64,000 nt of DNA, from contig JBBDIG010000049.1 in the NCBI GenBank assembly GCA_040880525.1, positions 1-64,000 on the forward strand. The letters are read 5' to 3'. The notes under the pieces were generated by a model. The model was given only the letters and a program-made list of their open reading frames with translations. It ran no database searches and was not told the origin of the DNA. This document shows positions 8,128 through 19,542 of this stretch, in pieces. This DNA is from Bacteroidia bacterium (GTDB taxonomy: Bacteria > Bacteroidota > Bacteroidia > CAILMK01 > JBBDIG01). How positions within the stretch are numbered: the stretch's first letter is position 1; every line of letters starts with the position of its first letter. A program made the position numbers and the translations under genes.

Positions 8128-10137
8128 ATGATGCATTCGTTCTCACAGATTTATTTTTTAAAAACTTCGTTTCTGAAGTTGATTATAGTTTTAACCTCAG
8201 TTGTTTTCTCTTTAAATTTAAAAGCTCAGGAAACGAAGGATGAAATAATCAGTGAGATCATTGAGCAGTATCTTGAGAATGCCGATGAAGATATTGATTT
8301 TGCGGAGTTGGAACTGGATCTGAAATATTTTGCAGAAAACCCGCTCGATTTAAATGAGGTGGAACGTGAGGAATTGCAACGTCTGCGTTTCCTTACGGAA
8401 CTCCAGATCAATTCCATTTTGAGCTATCGTCAGCAATTCGGGCTGTTCATGCATATTTTTGAGTTGCAGGCGGTGAGGGGCATAGATCGGGAAACCTGGC
8501 ATTACTTACGTCATTTCGTAAGCCTGAAATCAGAAGGCGAACCGCAAGCTCTTCGGCTGCGGGATTTCTATCGTATTGGCCGGCATGAGTTGATGCCGCG
8601 CTACACACGCATTTTGGAGCAACAGAGAGGTTATGATCCTGATGATCCCAAATATCTCGGAAGTCCGGATTATCTCAGGTTTCGATATCTCTATACGCTG
8701 GGTACGCGGGTGAGCTACGGGATTACAGCCGAAAAAGATGCCGGTGAAGAATTCTTTCGGGGATCACAAAAAAGTGGCTTTGATTATTACTCCGCGCATC
8801 TTTTTGTCCAGGATGTGGCGGGGCTGGATAAAATAGCGGTAGGCGACTACCAGTTCCAGGCGGGGCAGGGGTTGATCATGGCCTCCGGGCTGGGATTCGG
8901 AAAATCGCCAGATGTGGTAAATATCGCCAGAAGTGCGCGCGGCCTTCTTCCTTATCGATCAGCAAACGAAAACCAGTTCCTGAGAGGAGCAGCCGCTACC
9001 GGCAGTTTCGAGAATCTGGAAGCAACTGCATTCTTTTCCTATAAAGCGGTAGATGGAAATCTCGATGCAACGGATACACTGGACGAAGAGGAATCAAAGT
9101 TTGCATCCCTTAATTATTCAGGATACCACCGCACGCCAGGCGAGTTTGCCGATAAAGACGCGCTGCAGGAAACAGTATTTGGCGGCAACCTGATATACCG
9201 GCCTAATAGCGGTGCGGCCATTGGTGCCACCGCTCTCCGCACCAGCTACGATCTGCCGCTGCAACCCTCCGGTCAGCCTTATGATATGTTCGACTTTTCC
9301 GGTACGCAGTTCTCCAATTTCTCGGTTGATTATAGCTGGCTGTACCGCAACTTTTACTTTTTTGGAGAGGCTGGAGTGGATGGGAATTTCACACCAGGGT
9401 TTCTTTCGGGAGTATTGTTGAGCCTGAGCAATCATGTGGATGGGGCAGTAGCGTATCGCCATTATCCAAAGAATTTCCAGGCTTTGTATGGCAATTCAAT
9501 GAAGGAAAGCGGCAGAGTAATGAACGAACGGGGCGTTTACGTTGCAACGCAAATAAAGCTGTTGCCAAAGGTTCAGCTAAGAGCGTATGCCGACCATTAT
9601 CGTTTTCCCTGGCTGCGCTACCGGGTGGACGCACCTTCTCACGGAAATGATTATCTGGTGGAACTTAGCTACACTAAGCGCAAGCATTATGAAATGTACC
9701 TGCGCTACCGTGATGAAACGAAACAGCAGAATACCCCATCCGAATCAAATTCATTGAACGTCTTGCAGGATATAAGGAGACGCAGCCTCCGGTATCATTT
9801 CAAAATTGACGTGAGTAAATGGTGGAATTTCGCTTCCCGAATAGAATTGAGTCGCTTTGATCAGGAGGAGGCAGCGCCCTCTAACGGGTTTCTGTGCTAC
9901 CAAAATGTGGGTTACCGGATTCCACGCAGCCGCTGGACTTTCCGGGCCCGCTATACTTTTTTTGATATTGAGGATTTTAATGCGCGTATCTATACGTTTG
10001 AGAATGACGTATTGTATGCTTTTTCCATTCCCTTCTTCCAGCATGAGGGCCTTCGGTATTACATTCTCACAAAATATCAAATGAACCGGTATATTAGTTT
10101 TTGGCTCCGTTTTGCAAGGACGCGGCTTTATAATTAA
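8128..10137 (+). CDS. Helix-hairpin-helix protein fused to outer-membrane beta-barrel
   Basis: About 669 residues from the ATGATG at 8128; an earlier in-frame TTG overlaps the preceding gene and is unlikely. A signal peptide (to LNLKAQ) is followed by an acidic segment and two helix-hairpin-helix motifs of the ComEA type (about residues 65-130: NPLDLNEVEREELQRLRFLT, then ILSYRQQFGLFMHIFEL and AVRGIDRETWHYL). The remaining ~500 residues look like an outer-membrane barrel: repeated aromatic-ended strands, many Tyr/Phe, and a C-terminal strand ending near FWLRFARTRLYN. HhH domains usually bind DNA or the membrane-protein periplasmic face; on an exported barrel the role is unknown. DNA uptake or envelope scaffolding are only guesses. 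Confidence 0.75.
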   Translation: MMHSFSQIYFLKTSFLKLIIVLTSVVFSLNLKAQETKDEIISEIIEQYLENADEDIDFAELELDLKYFAENPLDLNEVEREELQRLRFLTELQINSILSYRQQFGLFMHIFELQAVRGIDRETWHYLRHFVSLKSEGEPQALRLRDFYRIGRHELMPRYTRILEQQRGYDPDDPKYLGSPDYLRFRYLYTLGTRVSYGITAEKDAGEEFFRGSQKSGFDYYSAHLFVQDVAGLDKIAVGDYQFQAGQGLIMASGLGFGKSPDVVNIARSARGLLPYRSANENQFLRGAAATGSFENLEATAFFSYKAVDGNLDATDTLDEEESKFASLNYSGYHRTPGEFADKDALQETVFGGNLIYRPNSGAAIGATALRTSYDLPLQPSGQPYDMFDFSGTQFSNFSVDYSWLYRNFYFFGEAGVDGNFTPGFLSGVLLSLSNHVDGAVAYRHYPKNFQALYGNSMKESGRVMNERGVYVATQIKLLPKVQLRAYADHYRFPWLRYRVDAPSHGNDYLVELSYTKRKHYEMYLRYRDETKQQNTPSESNSLNVLQDIRRRSLRYHFKIDVSKWWNFASRIELSRFDQEEAAPSNGFLCYQNVGYRIPRSRWTFRARYTFFDIEDFNARIYTFENDVLYAFSIPFFQHEGLRYYILTKYQMNRYISFWLRFARTRLYN

Positions 10138-10241
10138 TCCACAATTGGCAGTGGACTCAATCAAATAGATGCGCCTCATCGCTCAGAAGTGAAAGTGCAG
10201 ATGCGGGTGAGGTTTTAAAATGTGGCTACGAAAAACAGGAG

Positions 10242-10364
10242 TAGACACGAAGGCTCAAAGGCACTAAGGCTTTTATTTGGAAATAGACACGAAGGCTCAA
10301 AGGGCACTAAGGGGCACGAAGACTTTTGTTTGGAAATAGACACGAAGACTCAAAGGGCACTGAA
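10242..10364. repeat. Imperfect direct repeats, three copies
   Basis: Three tandem copies begin with TAGACACGAAGRCTCAAAG and continue with GGCACTRA, at about 10242, 10284 and 10337. Copies one and two end in a TTTTNTTTGGAAA spacer. The second carries an extra internal GGGCACGAAGAC that restates the core. This is the only notable content of the 335-base gap between the convergent barrel and DUF3467 genes, apart from the terminator. Confidence 0.8.
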
Positions 10365-10417
10365 CTCCTTTGGGTAAACCTTTGCGTTCTCTGCCGTTAA
10401 AATTTAGGTAAAAATAT

Positions 10418-10449
10418 AAAGGCTGTCACCCGTTCGAGGGACAGCCTTT
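10418..10449. terminator. Hairpin terminator between convergent genes
   Basis: AAAGGCTGTC(A)CCC and GGGACAGCCTTT pair around the loop GTTCGA, with a T-rich tail on the plus strand and an A/T-rich tail on the minus strand. It can end the HhH-barrel transcript and the rpoBC - DUF3467 transcript. Confidence 0.85.
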
Positions 10450-10472
10450 ATTTTGATGTGGAAGAAAACTCC

Positions 10473-10820
10473 TTATGCTTCGGAAGTAGGACCGCCAAAA
10501 TTCATTGGAATGCCTTCAAAGCTCATGTCTTCGTCTATCTTTCCATGTGAATTTTCATACTTCGAGATGTTATCAGACATTGCTTTTAACAGTCGCTTGG
10601 CATGAACTGGCGTGAGCAGAATGCGGCTTTTCACCTTAGCTCTTGGCACGCCCGGCATCACGCGGATAAAGTCCACGATAAACTCAGTGTTGGAATGGGT
10701 AATAATGGCCAGGTTGGAATAAATTCCTTCTGACACCTCTTCACTGAGTTCAATGTCCAGTTGATTGCCTTTTTGCTGCTGTGGCTGCTGTTTCGGCTTG
10801 CTATCTTCCTTGTTACTCAT
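10473..10820 (-). CDS. DUF3467 protein downstream of rpoC
   Basis: 115 residues. The N-terminus is Lys/Gln-rich and probably disordered; residues ~20-100 match the DUF3467 family (EGIYSNLAIITHSNTEFIVDF, then PGVPRAKVKSRILLTPVHAKRLL). It starts 23 bases after rpoC on the same strand and ends just before a strong terminator, so it is the last gene of the rpoBC transcript. DUF3467 proteins are common and small in Bacteroidota, but their function is not known. The position next to RNA polymerase genes hints at a transcription-linked role, which is an inference. Confidence 0.9.
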   Translation of the reverse strand: MSNKEDSKPKQQPQQQKGNQLDIELSEEVSEGIYSNLAIITHSNTEFIVDFIRVMPGVPRAKVKSRILLTPVHAKRLLKAMSDNISKYENSHGKIDEDMSFEGIPMNFGGPTSEA

Positions 10821-10843
10821 GATTTTTCTTTGATTTAAAATAT

Positions 10844-13800
10844 TTATTCAGCTTCTTCCTCTTCGGCTCTTACTGACATCAATTGTTCATATTCTTCTCT
10901 GGAGCCAACAATAATGTTATCATATTGGCGCATACCCGTACCTGCGGGAATCTTATGGCCCACGATCACATTTTCCTTCAGTCCTTTGAGGTAATCAGTT
11001 TTACCACTTATGGCAGCTTCATTCAGCACCTTAGTAGTTTCCTGGAAAGAAGCAGCGGAAAGGAAACTCTGCGTACCAAGACTTGATTTGGTGATACCCT
11101 GCAACAGTGGCCTGATGGTAGCTGCCACAGCATCTCTTGCCTCTACCTGCTTCATGTCTTTGCGTTTCAGATAAGAATTCTCTTCCCGCAATTGTCTGGT
11201 GTTAATGATCTGTCCGGGTTTCAGATTAGCTGAATCCCCGCCTTCAATCACTACTTTCTTATCATAGATCCAGTTGTTCTCTTCAATTACGCTGAATTTG
11301 TCCACTGCATCTCCTTCAAGAAATCTTGTGTCACCAGGATTCTCTACGGCTACTTTCTGCATCATTTGCCTGACGATCACCTCAATGTGCTTGTCATTGA
11401 TGCCTACACCCTGAAGCCGGTATACTTCCTGAATTCCATTAAGAATATACTGCTGTACTGCAAAAGGACCTTTAATGCTGAGAATATCCGCAGGCGTGAT
11501 GGCCCCGTCAGAAAGTGCTTCTCCAGCTTTAATAAAGTCATTTTCCTGCACCAGGATGTGACGGGAAAGAGGCACGAGATACTTTTTCTGTTCGCCATCC
11601 TTGCTTTCGATCATGATTTCACGGTTACCCCGTTTAATGCCACCGAAAGATACCACACCATCAATCTCAGAAATGACAGCCGGGTTGGATGGATTCCGTG
11701 CTTCAAACAACTCGGTTACCCGTGGTAAACCACCGGTAATGTCCCGTGTTTTGGCAGTTGCCCGTGGAATTTTTACCAGGATCTGTCCGGAGAATACATC
11801 CTTGCCGTTGTCCACCATGATGTGGGCACCCACCGGAACATTATATTCTCTCAGTACTTCATCCTTGTTATCCACTACTTTTATGGAAGGAATCCGTGTT
11901 TTATCTCGCAGTTCAGTTATAACTTTCTCCTTGTGACCGGTTTGTTCGTCTGATTCTTCCCGGAAGGTGACACCTTCAATGATATTCTCAAATTTGATCT
12001 TTCCTTTAAATTCAGAAAGGATTACGGCATTGTATGGATCCCATGAACAAATCCTGTCACCCTTCTTCACCTTCTGGCCGGTCTTTACAAAAAGCTGAGA
12101 TCCGTAAGGAATATTGTTGGTGCTCAGGTAGCTCTTTGTTTTTGGATCAACGATTCTCACCTCTCCTGAACGACCAAGGACTACCGTTGAAGTTTTAGCT
12201 TTATTATCGTCAGTCAGGTTCAGCACCTCGGTGGTTCTCACACCTTCAAATTCCACAATACCGTCAAACTTCGCCAGGATCTGGCTCTCAGAGGCAATCT
12301 TTGAAGCCGTACCCCCAACGTGGAAAGTACGGAGTGTAAGCTGCGTACCTGGTTCACCAATGGATTGGGCTGCAATTACTCCTACTGCTTCTCCCTTTTT
12401 CACCATTGATCCGGTGGAAAGATTACGACCATAACATTTTTCACAAACGCCATGACGGGTTTCGCAAGTTAATACCGAGCGGATTTCAATGTTATCCAGC
12501 GGACTTTCCTCAATTGCCGTGGATATTTCTTCGGTAAGTTCGCTACCGGCCACAGCTATAAGATCCCCGCTTATGGGATCGAAAATGTCATGAAGTGCGG
12601 TACGTCCCAGGATTCGTTCATAAAGGGTTTCAACTACTTCTTCATTATCCTTTAAAGCAGAGGTACTAAGTCCTCGTAAAGTTCCACAGTCTTTTTCTCT
12701 TACTACCACGTCCTGAGCTACATCATGCAGCCTCCGAGTTAGATAACCGGCATCTGCTGTTTTCAAGGCAGTGTCAGCCAAACCCTTTCTTGCACCGTGT
12801 GTAGAAATAAAATATTCCAGTACCGAAAGTCCCTCCTTAAAGTTGGAAAGGATTGGGTTCTCAATGATTTCACCACCTCCGCCTGAAATGTGCTTTCTCG
12901 GTTTTGCCATGAGGCCCCGCATTCCGCCAAGCTGCCGGATTTGCTCTTTGGAACCCCGTGCACCGGAATCGAGCATCATATATATCGGGTTAAAGCCTTG
13001 TTTATCTTCAGACAAGTGGCGCATGAGATTTTCTGTTACCCGGTTCGTGATGCGGGTCCAGATGTCAATTACCTGATTATATCTTTCATTGTTAGTGATA
13101 AAACCGTTGTAATAGTTGTCCCATATTTCATCTACTTCTTGCTGAGCTTCTGCTATTAGTTCTTCCTTTTCTTTTGGAATCGGAACATCTGAAAGATTGA
13201 ATGACAAGCCCCCTTTGAATGCGTAGTGAAATCCAAGATCTTTTATATCATCAAGAAAACGGGCTGTTCTTGCAAGACCTGTTTCTTTATAGATTCTGCC
13301 TATAATCTCCCGCATGTTTTTCTTGGTTAGGAGAATATTGATATATCCAACTTCATCCGGTACGATTTCATTGAATATAATTCGGCCAACGGTGGTTTCA
13401 ATAAGCTGGTATTCAAGGTTTCCATCCTTGTCCTTTAACTTTACCCTTGCCTTTATGTGAGCATGCAGGTCAACCTTCTGCTGATCGTAAGCAATTAATA
13501 CCTCTTCAGAAGAGTAGTAAACTCCGCCTTCGCCTTTTACGGCATCATTCCGAAGGTTCTTCTTTCCTTTTGTAATGTAATAAAGGCCCAGAACCATGTC
13601 CTGAGATGGTACGGCAATTGGGCTGCCGTTAGCCGGGTTCAGGATGTTGTGTGAAGCCAGCATCAGGAGTTGGGCTTCTAAAACTGCGGCATTGCTCAAC
13701 GGAACGTGGATGGCCATCTGGTCACCGTCAAAGTCAGCGTTGAAGCCTGTACATACCAACGGGTGCAGTTGAATAGCTTTTCCTTCCACCAGTTTTGGCT

Positions 13801-15157
13801 GGAAGGACTGGATGCCCAGCCTGTGCAGCGTAGGTGCCCGGTTAAGCATAACCGGATGAGCCTTCAGAACATTCTCAAGGATCTCCCAGATTACAGGGTC
13901 TTTGCGATCTACTATTTTCTTTGCAGATTTTACGGTTTTTACAACGCCTCTTTCAATCAGTTTCCTGATAACGAAAGGTTTGAAAAGCTCTGCTGCCATT
14001 GCCTTGGGAAGGCCGCACTCATGCAACTTCAGCGTTGGACCCACTACGATTACAGAGCGGCCAGAGTAGTCTACCCGCTTACCGAGCAGGTTTTGGCGAA
14101 ATCGCCCCTGTTTTCCTTTCAGCATATCGCTGAGGGATTTCAGCGGGCGGTTGCCTTCTGTTTTTACAGCGCTGATCCTGCGTGAGTTATCAAAAAGAGA
14201 ATCCACCGCTTCCTGCAACATCCTTTTTTCATTTCTGAGGATTACTTCAGGCGCTTTAATTTCCATCAGTCGCTTCAGGCGGTTATTCCTGATAATTACC
14301 CTGCGGTAAAGATCATTAAGGTCAGAAGATGCGAACCGGCCACCATCCAAAGGCACTAAAGGTCTTAATTCAGGTGGGATAACAGGCAGCACTTTGATGA
14401 TCATCCATTCCGGACGGTTCTCAAATTTAGCATTGGCTCTCCTGAAGCTTTCAATAACCTTCAGGCGTTTCAGTGCTTCATTCTTCCGTTGCTGCGAGGT
14501 TTCATTATCCGCCTGGTAACGGAGTTGGTAAGAAAGCTCATCGAGTTCTAGGCGGGCAAGCAATTCTATCAAAGCTTCGCCTCCCATTTTAGCGATGAAC
14601 TTGTTGGGATCGTTGTTATCCAGCAGATGGTTTTCTTTTGGTAGGCTATCCATAATCTCCAGATACTCTTCTTCCGTGAGGAAGTCCAGTTTGGAAATGC
14701 CATCACCTTCTTTGATCCCCGGCTGTATCACTACATATCTTTCGTAATAAATGATCAGTTCCATTTTCTTGCTAGGCAATCCGAGCAGGTAACCGATTTT
14801 ATTAGGAAGTGATTTAAAATACCAGATGTGGGCAACGGGAACCACAAGATTAATGTGTCCCATGCGCTCTCTGCGCACTCTCTTTTCAGTAACCTCTACA
14901 CCGCAGCGATCACAAACGATCCCTTTGTAGCGGATCCTTTTGTATTTGCCGCAGTGGCATTCGTAGTCTTTTACCGGCCCGAAGATCCTTTCACAGAAAA
15001 GGCCTCCCATTTCCGGCTTAAATGTCCGGTAGTTAATGGTTTCCGGCTTCAGTACTTCACCGTGCGACCATTCGAGAATGGTTTCCGGAGAAGCTAAGCT
15101 GATTGTAACAGACTTAAAGTTGCTATTTAATTTTTGCTTTTCTCTTCTGAGTGACAT
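10844..15157 (-). CDS. rpoC: RNA polymerase beta-prime subunit
   Basis: 1437 residues, normal for Bacteroidota. It forms, with beta, the catalytic centre of RNA polymerase. Visible hallmarks are the N-terminal zinc-binding cysteines ([13 protein letters not shown] ... CDRCGVEV, about residues 66-90), the catalytic [10 protein letters not shown] motif (about residues 463-472) that holds the active-site Mg by three Asp residues, the bridge/trigger region [19 protein letters not shown], the second zinc site ([16 protein letters not shown]) and the C-terminal sequence [16 protein letters not shown]. It begins 20 bases after rpoB and is followed by the DUF3467 gene. Confidence 0.99.
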   Translation of the reverse strand: MSLRREKQKLNSNFKSVTISLASPETILEWSHGEVLKPETINYRTFKPEMGGLFCERIFGPVKDYECHCGKYKRIRYKGIVCDRCGVEVTEKRVRRERMGHINLVVPVAHIWYFKSLPNKIGYLLGLPSKKMELIIYYERYVVIQPGIKEGDGISKLDFLTEEEYLEIMDSLPKENHLLDNNDPNKFIAKMGGEALIELLARLELDELSYQLRYQADNETSQQRKNEALKRLKVIESFRRANAKFENRPEWMIIKVLPVIPPELRPLVPLDGGRFASSDLNDLYRRVIIRNNRLKRLMEIKAPEVILRNEKRMLQEAVDSLFDNSRRISAVKTEGNRPLKSLSDMLKGKQGRFRQNLLGKRVDYSGRSVIVVGPTLKLHECGLPKAMAAELFKPFVIRKLIERGVVKTVKSAKKIVDRKDPVIWEILENVLKAHPVMLNRAPTLHRLGIQSFQPKLVEGKAIQLHPLVCTGFNADFDGDQMAIHVPLSNAAVLEAQLLMLASHNILNPANGSPIAVPSQDMVLGLYYITKGKKNLRNDAVKGEGGVYYSSEEVLIAYDQQKVDLHAHIKARVKLKDKDGNLEYQLIETTVGRIIFNEIVPDEVGYINILLTKKNMREIIGRIYKETGLARTARFLDDIKDLGFHYAFKGGLSFNLSDVPIPKEKEELIAEAQQEVDEIWDNYYNGFITNNERYNQVIDIWTRITNRVTENLMRHLSEDKQGFNPIYMMLDSGARGSKEQIRQLGGMRGLMAKPRKHISGGGGEIIENPILSNFKEGLSVLEYFISTHGARKGLADTALKTADAGYLTRRLHDVAQDVVVREKDCGTLRGLSTSALKDNEEVVETLYERILGRTALHDIFDPISGDLIAVAGSELTEEISTAIEESPLDNIEIRSVLTCETRHGVCEKCYGRNLSTGSMVKKGEAVGVIAAQSIGEPGTQLTLRTFHVGGTASKIASESQILAKFDGIVEFEGVRTTEVLNLTDDNKAKTSTVVLGRSGEVRIVDPKTKSYLSTNNIPYGSQLFVKTGQKVKKGDRICSWDPYNAVILSEFKGKIKFENIIEGVTFREESDEQTGHKEKVITELRDKTRIPSIKVVDNKDEVLREYNVPVGAHIMVDNGKDVFSGQILVKIPRATAKTRDITGGLPRVTELFEARNPSNPAVISEIDGVVSFGGIKRGNREIMIESKDGEQKKYLVPLSRHILVQENDFIKAGEALSDGAITPADILSIKGPFAVQQYILNGIQEVYRLQGVGINDKHIEVIVRQMMQKVAVENPGDTRFLEGDAVDKFSVIEENNWIYDKKVVIEGGDSANLKPGQIINTRQLREENSYLKRKDMKQVEARDAVAATIRPLLQGITKSSLGTQSFLSAASFQETTKVLNEAAISGKTDYLKGLKENVIVGHKIPAGTGMRQYDNIIVGSREEYEQLMSVRAEEEEAE

Positions 15158-15177
15158 GTGGTTCTCCTGTTTTCAGG

Positions 15178-18100
15178 TTAATCTAAGTTAAGTTGAAGTG
15201 CCAGTCCTTTCAGTTCGTGGATAAGTACATTGAAAGACTCAGGAATACCAGGATCGGGAAGATTATCGCCCTTCACGATGGCCTCGTATGTTTTAGCTCT
15301 GCCGATAATGTCGTCAGATTTAACGGTAAGCACTTCCTGCAAGATGTTAGAGGCACCAAATGCTTCTAGCGCCCACACCTCCATTTCACCGAAACGCTGT
15401 CCACCAAACTGGCTTTTACCGCCAAGTGGCTGTTGCGTAATGAGTGAGTACGGTCCGATAGAGCGGGCGTGCATCTTATCATCTATCATGTGGATGAGCT
15501 TAAGCATATAAATCACACCGACCGTTGTGGGCTGATCAAAGCGCTCACCACTCATTCCGTCAAAGAGATACGTTTTCCCGTGTTGCGGCAGTTTCGCATC
15601 CTTAATGTATCCATTGATCTCATCAATAGAAGCTCCATCAAAAATCGGAGTAGCGAATTTTACTCCCAGCTTTTTACCGGCCCAGGCCAGGACTGATTCG
15701 TAGATCTGCCCCAGGTTCATCCGGGAAGGTACACCCAACGGGTTCAGCACGATATCCACCGGAGATCCGTCCTCAAGGAACGGCATATCTTCCTGCGGAA
15801 CTATCTTGGCAACCACACCTTTGTTTCCATGTCGGCCTGCCATTTTATCGCCTACCTTCAGCTTCCGCTTCTGCGCTATATAAACTTTCGCAAGTTTCAA
15901 TACTCCAGCAGGGAGTTCATCTCCTATCGTAATGGCGAACTGTCTTCTCTTAAAGCGGCCCACTTCTTCATTCACTTTCCGCTTATAGTTCATCAACAAC
16001 CTTTTTACCAACCCGTTCTTGTTTTCATCTGTAGTCCAGTCGTTTGGATCAACAAGCGAATAATCAATTTTAGCCAGTAATTTTTGGTTGAATTTTGATC
16101 CTTTTGGAATTAATTCTTCACCATAAATATTCTTGATGCCCTTAGTGGTTTTATTGCTCAGCACGGTCATCAGCTTCTCCACCAGCATATCCTTGATGGA
16201 AGCAATATTTTTTGAGTATTCGGCCTCAAGCTTTACCAAGAGTGCTTTGTCCTTGTCTTTGGAGCTTTTATCCTTTTTAGCCCGCTCAAAAAGTTGTTTT
16301 TTAATAACATACCCTGTAACGGAAGGAGGCACTCTCAGAGAAACATCCTTAACATCACCTGCCTTTTCACCAAAAATAGCACGCAGTAGTTTTTCTTCAG
16401 GAGATGGTTCTGTTTCACCTTTCGGAGTGATTTTGCCGATGAGAATATCGCCTTCTCTTATTTCCGCACCAATACGGATCAATCCGTTTTCGTCCAGATT
16501 TTTTGTGGCTTCTTCGCTAACATTGGGAATGTCATCCGTGAATTCTTCGGTCCCTCGCTTTGTATCCCGAACATCTAATTCATATTCCTGAACATGGATA
16601 GAGGTGAAGAGATCCTCACGCACCACGCGTTCGGATATTACAATTGCATCTTCAAAGTTGTAACCCTGCCAGGGCATAAAGGCCACCATCAGGTTACGGC
16701 CAAGTGCCAACTCTCCTTTTTCGGTAGCAAAACCATCCACCAGAATCTGGCCTGCTGAAACCCGGTCACCTTTTTTGACAATTGGCTTGAGGTTAATTGC
16801 GGTGTTCTGGTTGGTTCTCCTGAATTTAATCAGATCATAGGTTTTTGTATCACCCTCAAAATCGAGCAATTGCTCTTCTTCACTTTTATCATATCGTACA
16901 ATGATCTTGGCTGAATCGGCATATTCCACCACGCCATCATGTTCGGCTGTAGCCAACATTCTGGAATCACGCGCAATGCGGCCTTCAATACCAGTACCTA
17001 CAAATGGAGCTTCAGGACGGAGCAATGGCACGGCCTGCCGTTGCATGTTACTACCCATGAGCGCACGGTTGGCATCATCATGTTCCAGGAAAGGGATAAG
17101 CGAAGCCGCGATGGAAACGATCTGGTTTGGAGACACGTCCATGAAATGAACCTGCTTGTCGTCAACAATCAGGAATTCACCTCCCTGGCGTACTTTTACT
17201 TTATCGTTGGTAAACTTGCCATCTTCTTCCAGCGGAGCGTTTGCCTGTGCGATGATCTTATCATCCTCCTCCTCAGCACTGAGATAATGTACAGTTCCTG
17301 TGGTCTGAACTACGCCTTGCTGCACTTCGCGATAGGGCGTCTCAATAAAGCCCATGCTATTGATCTTTGCATATACGGAGAGTGAGGAGATCAAACCGAT
17401 ATTCGGACCTTCCGGTGTTTCGATGGTACAGAGGCGGCCATAGTGTGTATAGTGAACATCACGCACTTCAAAACCTGCGCGCTCACGCGAAAGTCCACCT
17501 GGCCCGAGGGCAGAAAGTCTTCTCTTGTGCGTAATTTCTGCCAGCGGATTGGTTTGATCCATGAACTGGCTGAGCTGGTTGGTTCCGAAAAATGAATTAA
17601 TGACCGAGGAAAGCGTCCTGGAATTGATCAGGTCTGTGGGCGTAAATACTTCGTTGTCGCGAACGTTCATCCTTTCACGAATGGTTCTTGCCATACGCGC
17701 CAGGCCCACTCCAAACTGGGTGTAGAGCTGCTCGCCCACGGTTCTTACCCGCCTGTTGCTCAGGTGGTCAATATCGTCAACATCCGTCTTTGCATTGCTT
17801 AAGCGGATCAGGTATTTTATGATCGAAATGATGTCCTCTGTGGTGAGTACCCGTACATCCGAGGAAATTGTGAGCCCAAGTTTTTTATTGATCCGGTAAC
17901 GGCCTACATCACCCAGGTCATAGCGTTTGTCGCTAAAAAACAGCCTGTCAATAATACCGCGGGCGGTTTCCTCATCCGGTGGATCAGCATTTCTGAGCTG
18001 GCGATAAATATGCTCCAACGCTTCTTTTCCGGAATTGGAAGGATCCTTTTGAAGCGTATTATAAATGATCTCATATTCACCGGCATCTGTGTCTTCCCTG

Positions 18101-18987
18101 TGAAGAATTACGGATTTGACACTTGCGTTCAGGATCAGATCAATATGATCTTCCTGCAGCACCGTGTCGCGCTCAAGGATAATCTCATTTCTTTCTATTG
18201 AAACTACCTCACCGGTATCTTCATCCACAAAATCCTCAATCCATTTCCTAAGAACCCTTGCTGCAAGTTTACGCCCCAATACCGATTTGAGTTTGGTCTT
18301 AGAAACCGCCACCTCTTCTGAGAGACCAAAGATCTCAAGAATGTCTTTATCAGATTCGAAACCGATAGCGCGGAGAAGCGTGGTGACCGGGAACTTTTTC
18401 CTTCTGTCAATATAGGAAAACATCACGTTATTGACGTCCGTGGCAAATTCCATCCATGATCCCTTGAAAGGAATGACCCGTGCGGAATAAAGCCGGGAAC
18501 CGTTGGTATGGAAGCTCTGGCTGAAAAATACTCCCGGAGACCTGTGGAGTTGAGAAACGATGATCCTTTCAGAACCATTGATAATGAAAGTACCTCGGTC
18601 GGACATATAAGGGATGGTACCTAAATATACATCCTGCACGATGGTTTCAAAATCCTCGTGTTCTTCATCTGTGCAATATAGCTTCAGCTTTGCCTTGAGC
18701 GCTACATTATATGTAAGTCCGCGTTCAATGCATTCTTCCACTGAATATTTAGGAGGATCAATAAAATAATCGAGAAATTCCAGAACGAACAGGTTTCGTG
18801 CATCTGTGATGGGGAAATTCTCGGTAAATACTTTATATAACCCTTCGTTAATTCTTTGGTCAGGACTGGTTTCTAATTGAAAAAAGTCGTGGAACGACTG
18901 TACCTGTACCTCAAGAAAGTCAGGATAAGCAAGCGCATTTTCATCTTCAGCGAAGCTTATTCTGCTGGTTTTTATAGTGTCTTTCAA
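15178..18987 (-). CDS. rpoB: RNA polymerase beta subunit
   Basis: 1269 residues. Visible hallmarks include the rifampicin-pocket region ([32 protein letters not shown] split across residues ~487-520), [12 protein letters not shown], the flap and DRVSAGQIL region, and the nucleotide-binding [14 protein letters not shown] segment with [15 protein letters not shown] near the C-terminus. It catalyses RNA chain elongation with beta-prime. It sits between rplL (121-base gap holding two hairpins) and rpoC (20-base gap), the universal arrangement. Confidence 0.99.
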   Translation of the reverse strand: MKDTIKTSRISFAEDENALAYPDFLEVQVQSFHDFFQLETSPDQRINEGLYKVFTENFPITDARNLFVLEFLDYFIDPPKYSVEECIERGLTYNVALKAKLKLYCTDEEHEDFETIVQDVYLGTIPYMSDRGTFIINGSERIIVSQLHRSPGVFFSQSFHTNGSRLYSARVIPFKGSWMEFATDVNNVMFSYIDRRKKFPVTTLLRAIGFESDKDILEIFGLSEEVAVSKTKLKSVLGRKLAARVLRKWIEDFVDEDTGEVVSIERNEIILERDTVLQEDHIDLILNASVKSVILHREDTDAGEYEIIYNTLQKDPSNSGKEALEHIYRQLRNADPPDEETARGIIDRLFFSDKRYDLGDVGRYRINKKLGLTISSDVRVLTTEDIISIIKYLIRLSNAKTDVDDIDHLSNRRVRTVGEQLYTQFGVGLARMARTIRERMNVRDNEVFTPTDLINSRTLSSVINSFFGTNQLSQFMDQTNPLAEITHKRRLSALGPGGLSRERAGFEVRDVHYTHYGRLCTIETPEGPNIGLISSLSVYAKINSMGFIETPYREVQQGVVQTTGTVHYLSAEEEDDKIIAQANAPLEEDGKFTNDKVKVRQGGEFLIVDDKQVHFMDVSPNQIVSIAASLIPFLEHDDANRALMGSNMQRQAVPLLRPEAPFVGTGIEGRIARDSRMLATAEHDGVVEYADSAKIIVRYDKSEEEQLLDFEGDTKTYDLIKFRRTNQNTAINLKPIVKKGDRVSAGQILVDGFATEKGELALGRNLMVAFMPWQGYNFEDAIVISERVVREDLFTSIHVQEYELDVRDTKRGTEEFTDDIPNVSEEATKNLDENGLIRIGAEIREGDILIGKITPKGETEPSPEEKLLRAIFGEKAGDVKDVSLRVPPSVTGYVIKKQLFERAKKDKSSKDKDKALLVKLEAEYSKNIASIKDMLVEKLMTVLSNKTTKGIKNIYGEELIPKGSKFNQKLLAKIDYSLVDPNDWTTDENKNGLVKRLLMNYKRKVNEEVGRFKRRQFAITIGDELPAGVLKLAKVYIAQKRKLKVGDKMAGRHGNKGVVAKIVPQEDMPFLEDGSPVDIVLNPLGVPSRMNLGQIYESVLAWAGKKLGVKFATPIFDGASIDEINGYIKDAKLPQHGKTYLFDGMSGERFDQPTTVGVIYMLKLIHMIDDKMHARSIGPYSLITQQPLGGKSQFGGQRFGEMEVWALEAFGASNILQEVLTVKSDDIIGRAKTYEAIVKGDNLPDPGIPESFNVLIHELKGLALQLNLD

Positions 18988-19040
18988 GGTGGTAAAATTT
19001 TAAATAAAGTGAAACTGGAATGCAATTGCCCCAAAACAGG

Positions 19041-19095
19041 AAAAGACCTGCCAATTTCTTGTCAGGTCTCCGCCCAAAACCTACTCGGGTTTTGG
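19041..19095 (-). promoter_or_regulatory. Tandem hairpins in the rplL-rpoB gap, probable attenuator
   Basis: Read in the direction of transcription, two stems follow the rplL stop. The first has arms CCAAAACC / GGTTTTGG with a 6-base loop (19074-19095). The second has arms AGACCTG / CAGGTCT with a 12-base loop and then a T-run (19041-19069). The second looks like a weak rho-independent terminator. A partial terminator between rplL and rpoB is well known in other bacteria, where it sets the ribosomal-protein to polymerase ratio; that role here is inferred. Confidence 0.7.
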
Positions 19096-19108
19096 TATAC
19101 AACTCTGG

Positions 19109-19486
19109 TTATTTAACTTCAACCTCGGCCCCTGCTTCTTCTAATTTAGCTTTAACACTTTCTGCTTCGTCTTTGGCTACGCCTTCTTTCACGGGCCTGG
19201 GTGCATTGTCTACCAATTCTTTAGCCTCCTTGAGACCAAGACCGGTAAGTTCTTTAACAAGCTTAACTACATTCAGCTTTGCGCCTCCTGGTGCCTTAAG
19301 AATGACATCGAATTCAGTCTGCACGGCTGCTTCAGCCGCTTCGCCACCACCTGCACCGGCAGCTACTGCAACCGGGGCTGCGGCAGGCTCAATACCATGC
19401 TCATCTTTCAGGATTTGCGCCAATTCGTTAACTTCTTTGACAGTCAGATTCACAAGTTGATCTGCTATTTCTTTAACGTCTGCCAT
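19109..19486 (-). CDS. rplL: 50S ribosomal protein L7/L12
   Basis: 125 residues. It has an N-terminal dimerisation helix pair (residues 1-32), an Ala/Gly-rich hinge (about residues 35-50) and the conserved C-terminal domain ([19 protein letters not shown] ... [21 protein letters not shown]). As part of the ribosomal stalk, with L10, it recruits and stimulates translation GTPases. It lies between rplJ (56-base gap) and rpoB. Confidence 0.99.
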   Translation of the reverse strand: MADVKEIADQLVNLTVKEVNELAQILKDEHGIEPAAAPVAVAAGAGGGEAAEAAVQTEFDVILKAPGGAKLNVVKLVKELTGLGLKEAKELVDNAPRPVKEGVAKDEAESVKAKLEEAGAEVEVK

Positions 19487-19542
19487 TGTATTCTAAAAAT
19501 TTAGAGTTAGTAAAATGAATAATTTCAATTGTAATTTCTTTC

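Noticed and set aside
10242-10364. CRISPR array
   Set aside because: Only three degenerate copies with unequal spacing and no cas genes; it is a decayed direct repeat.
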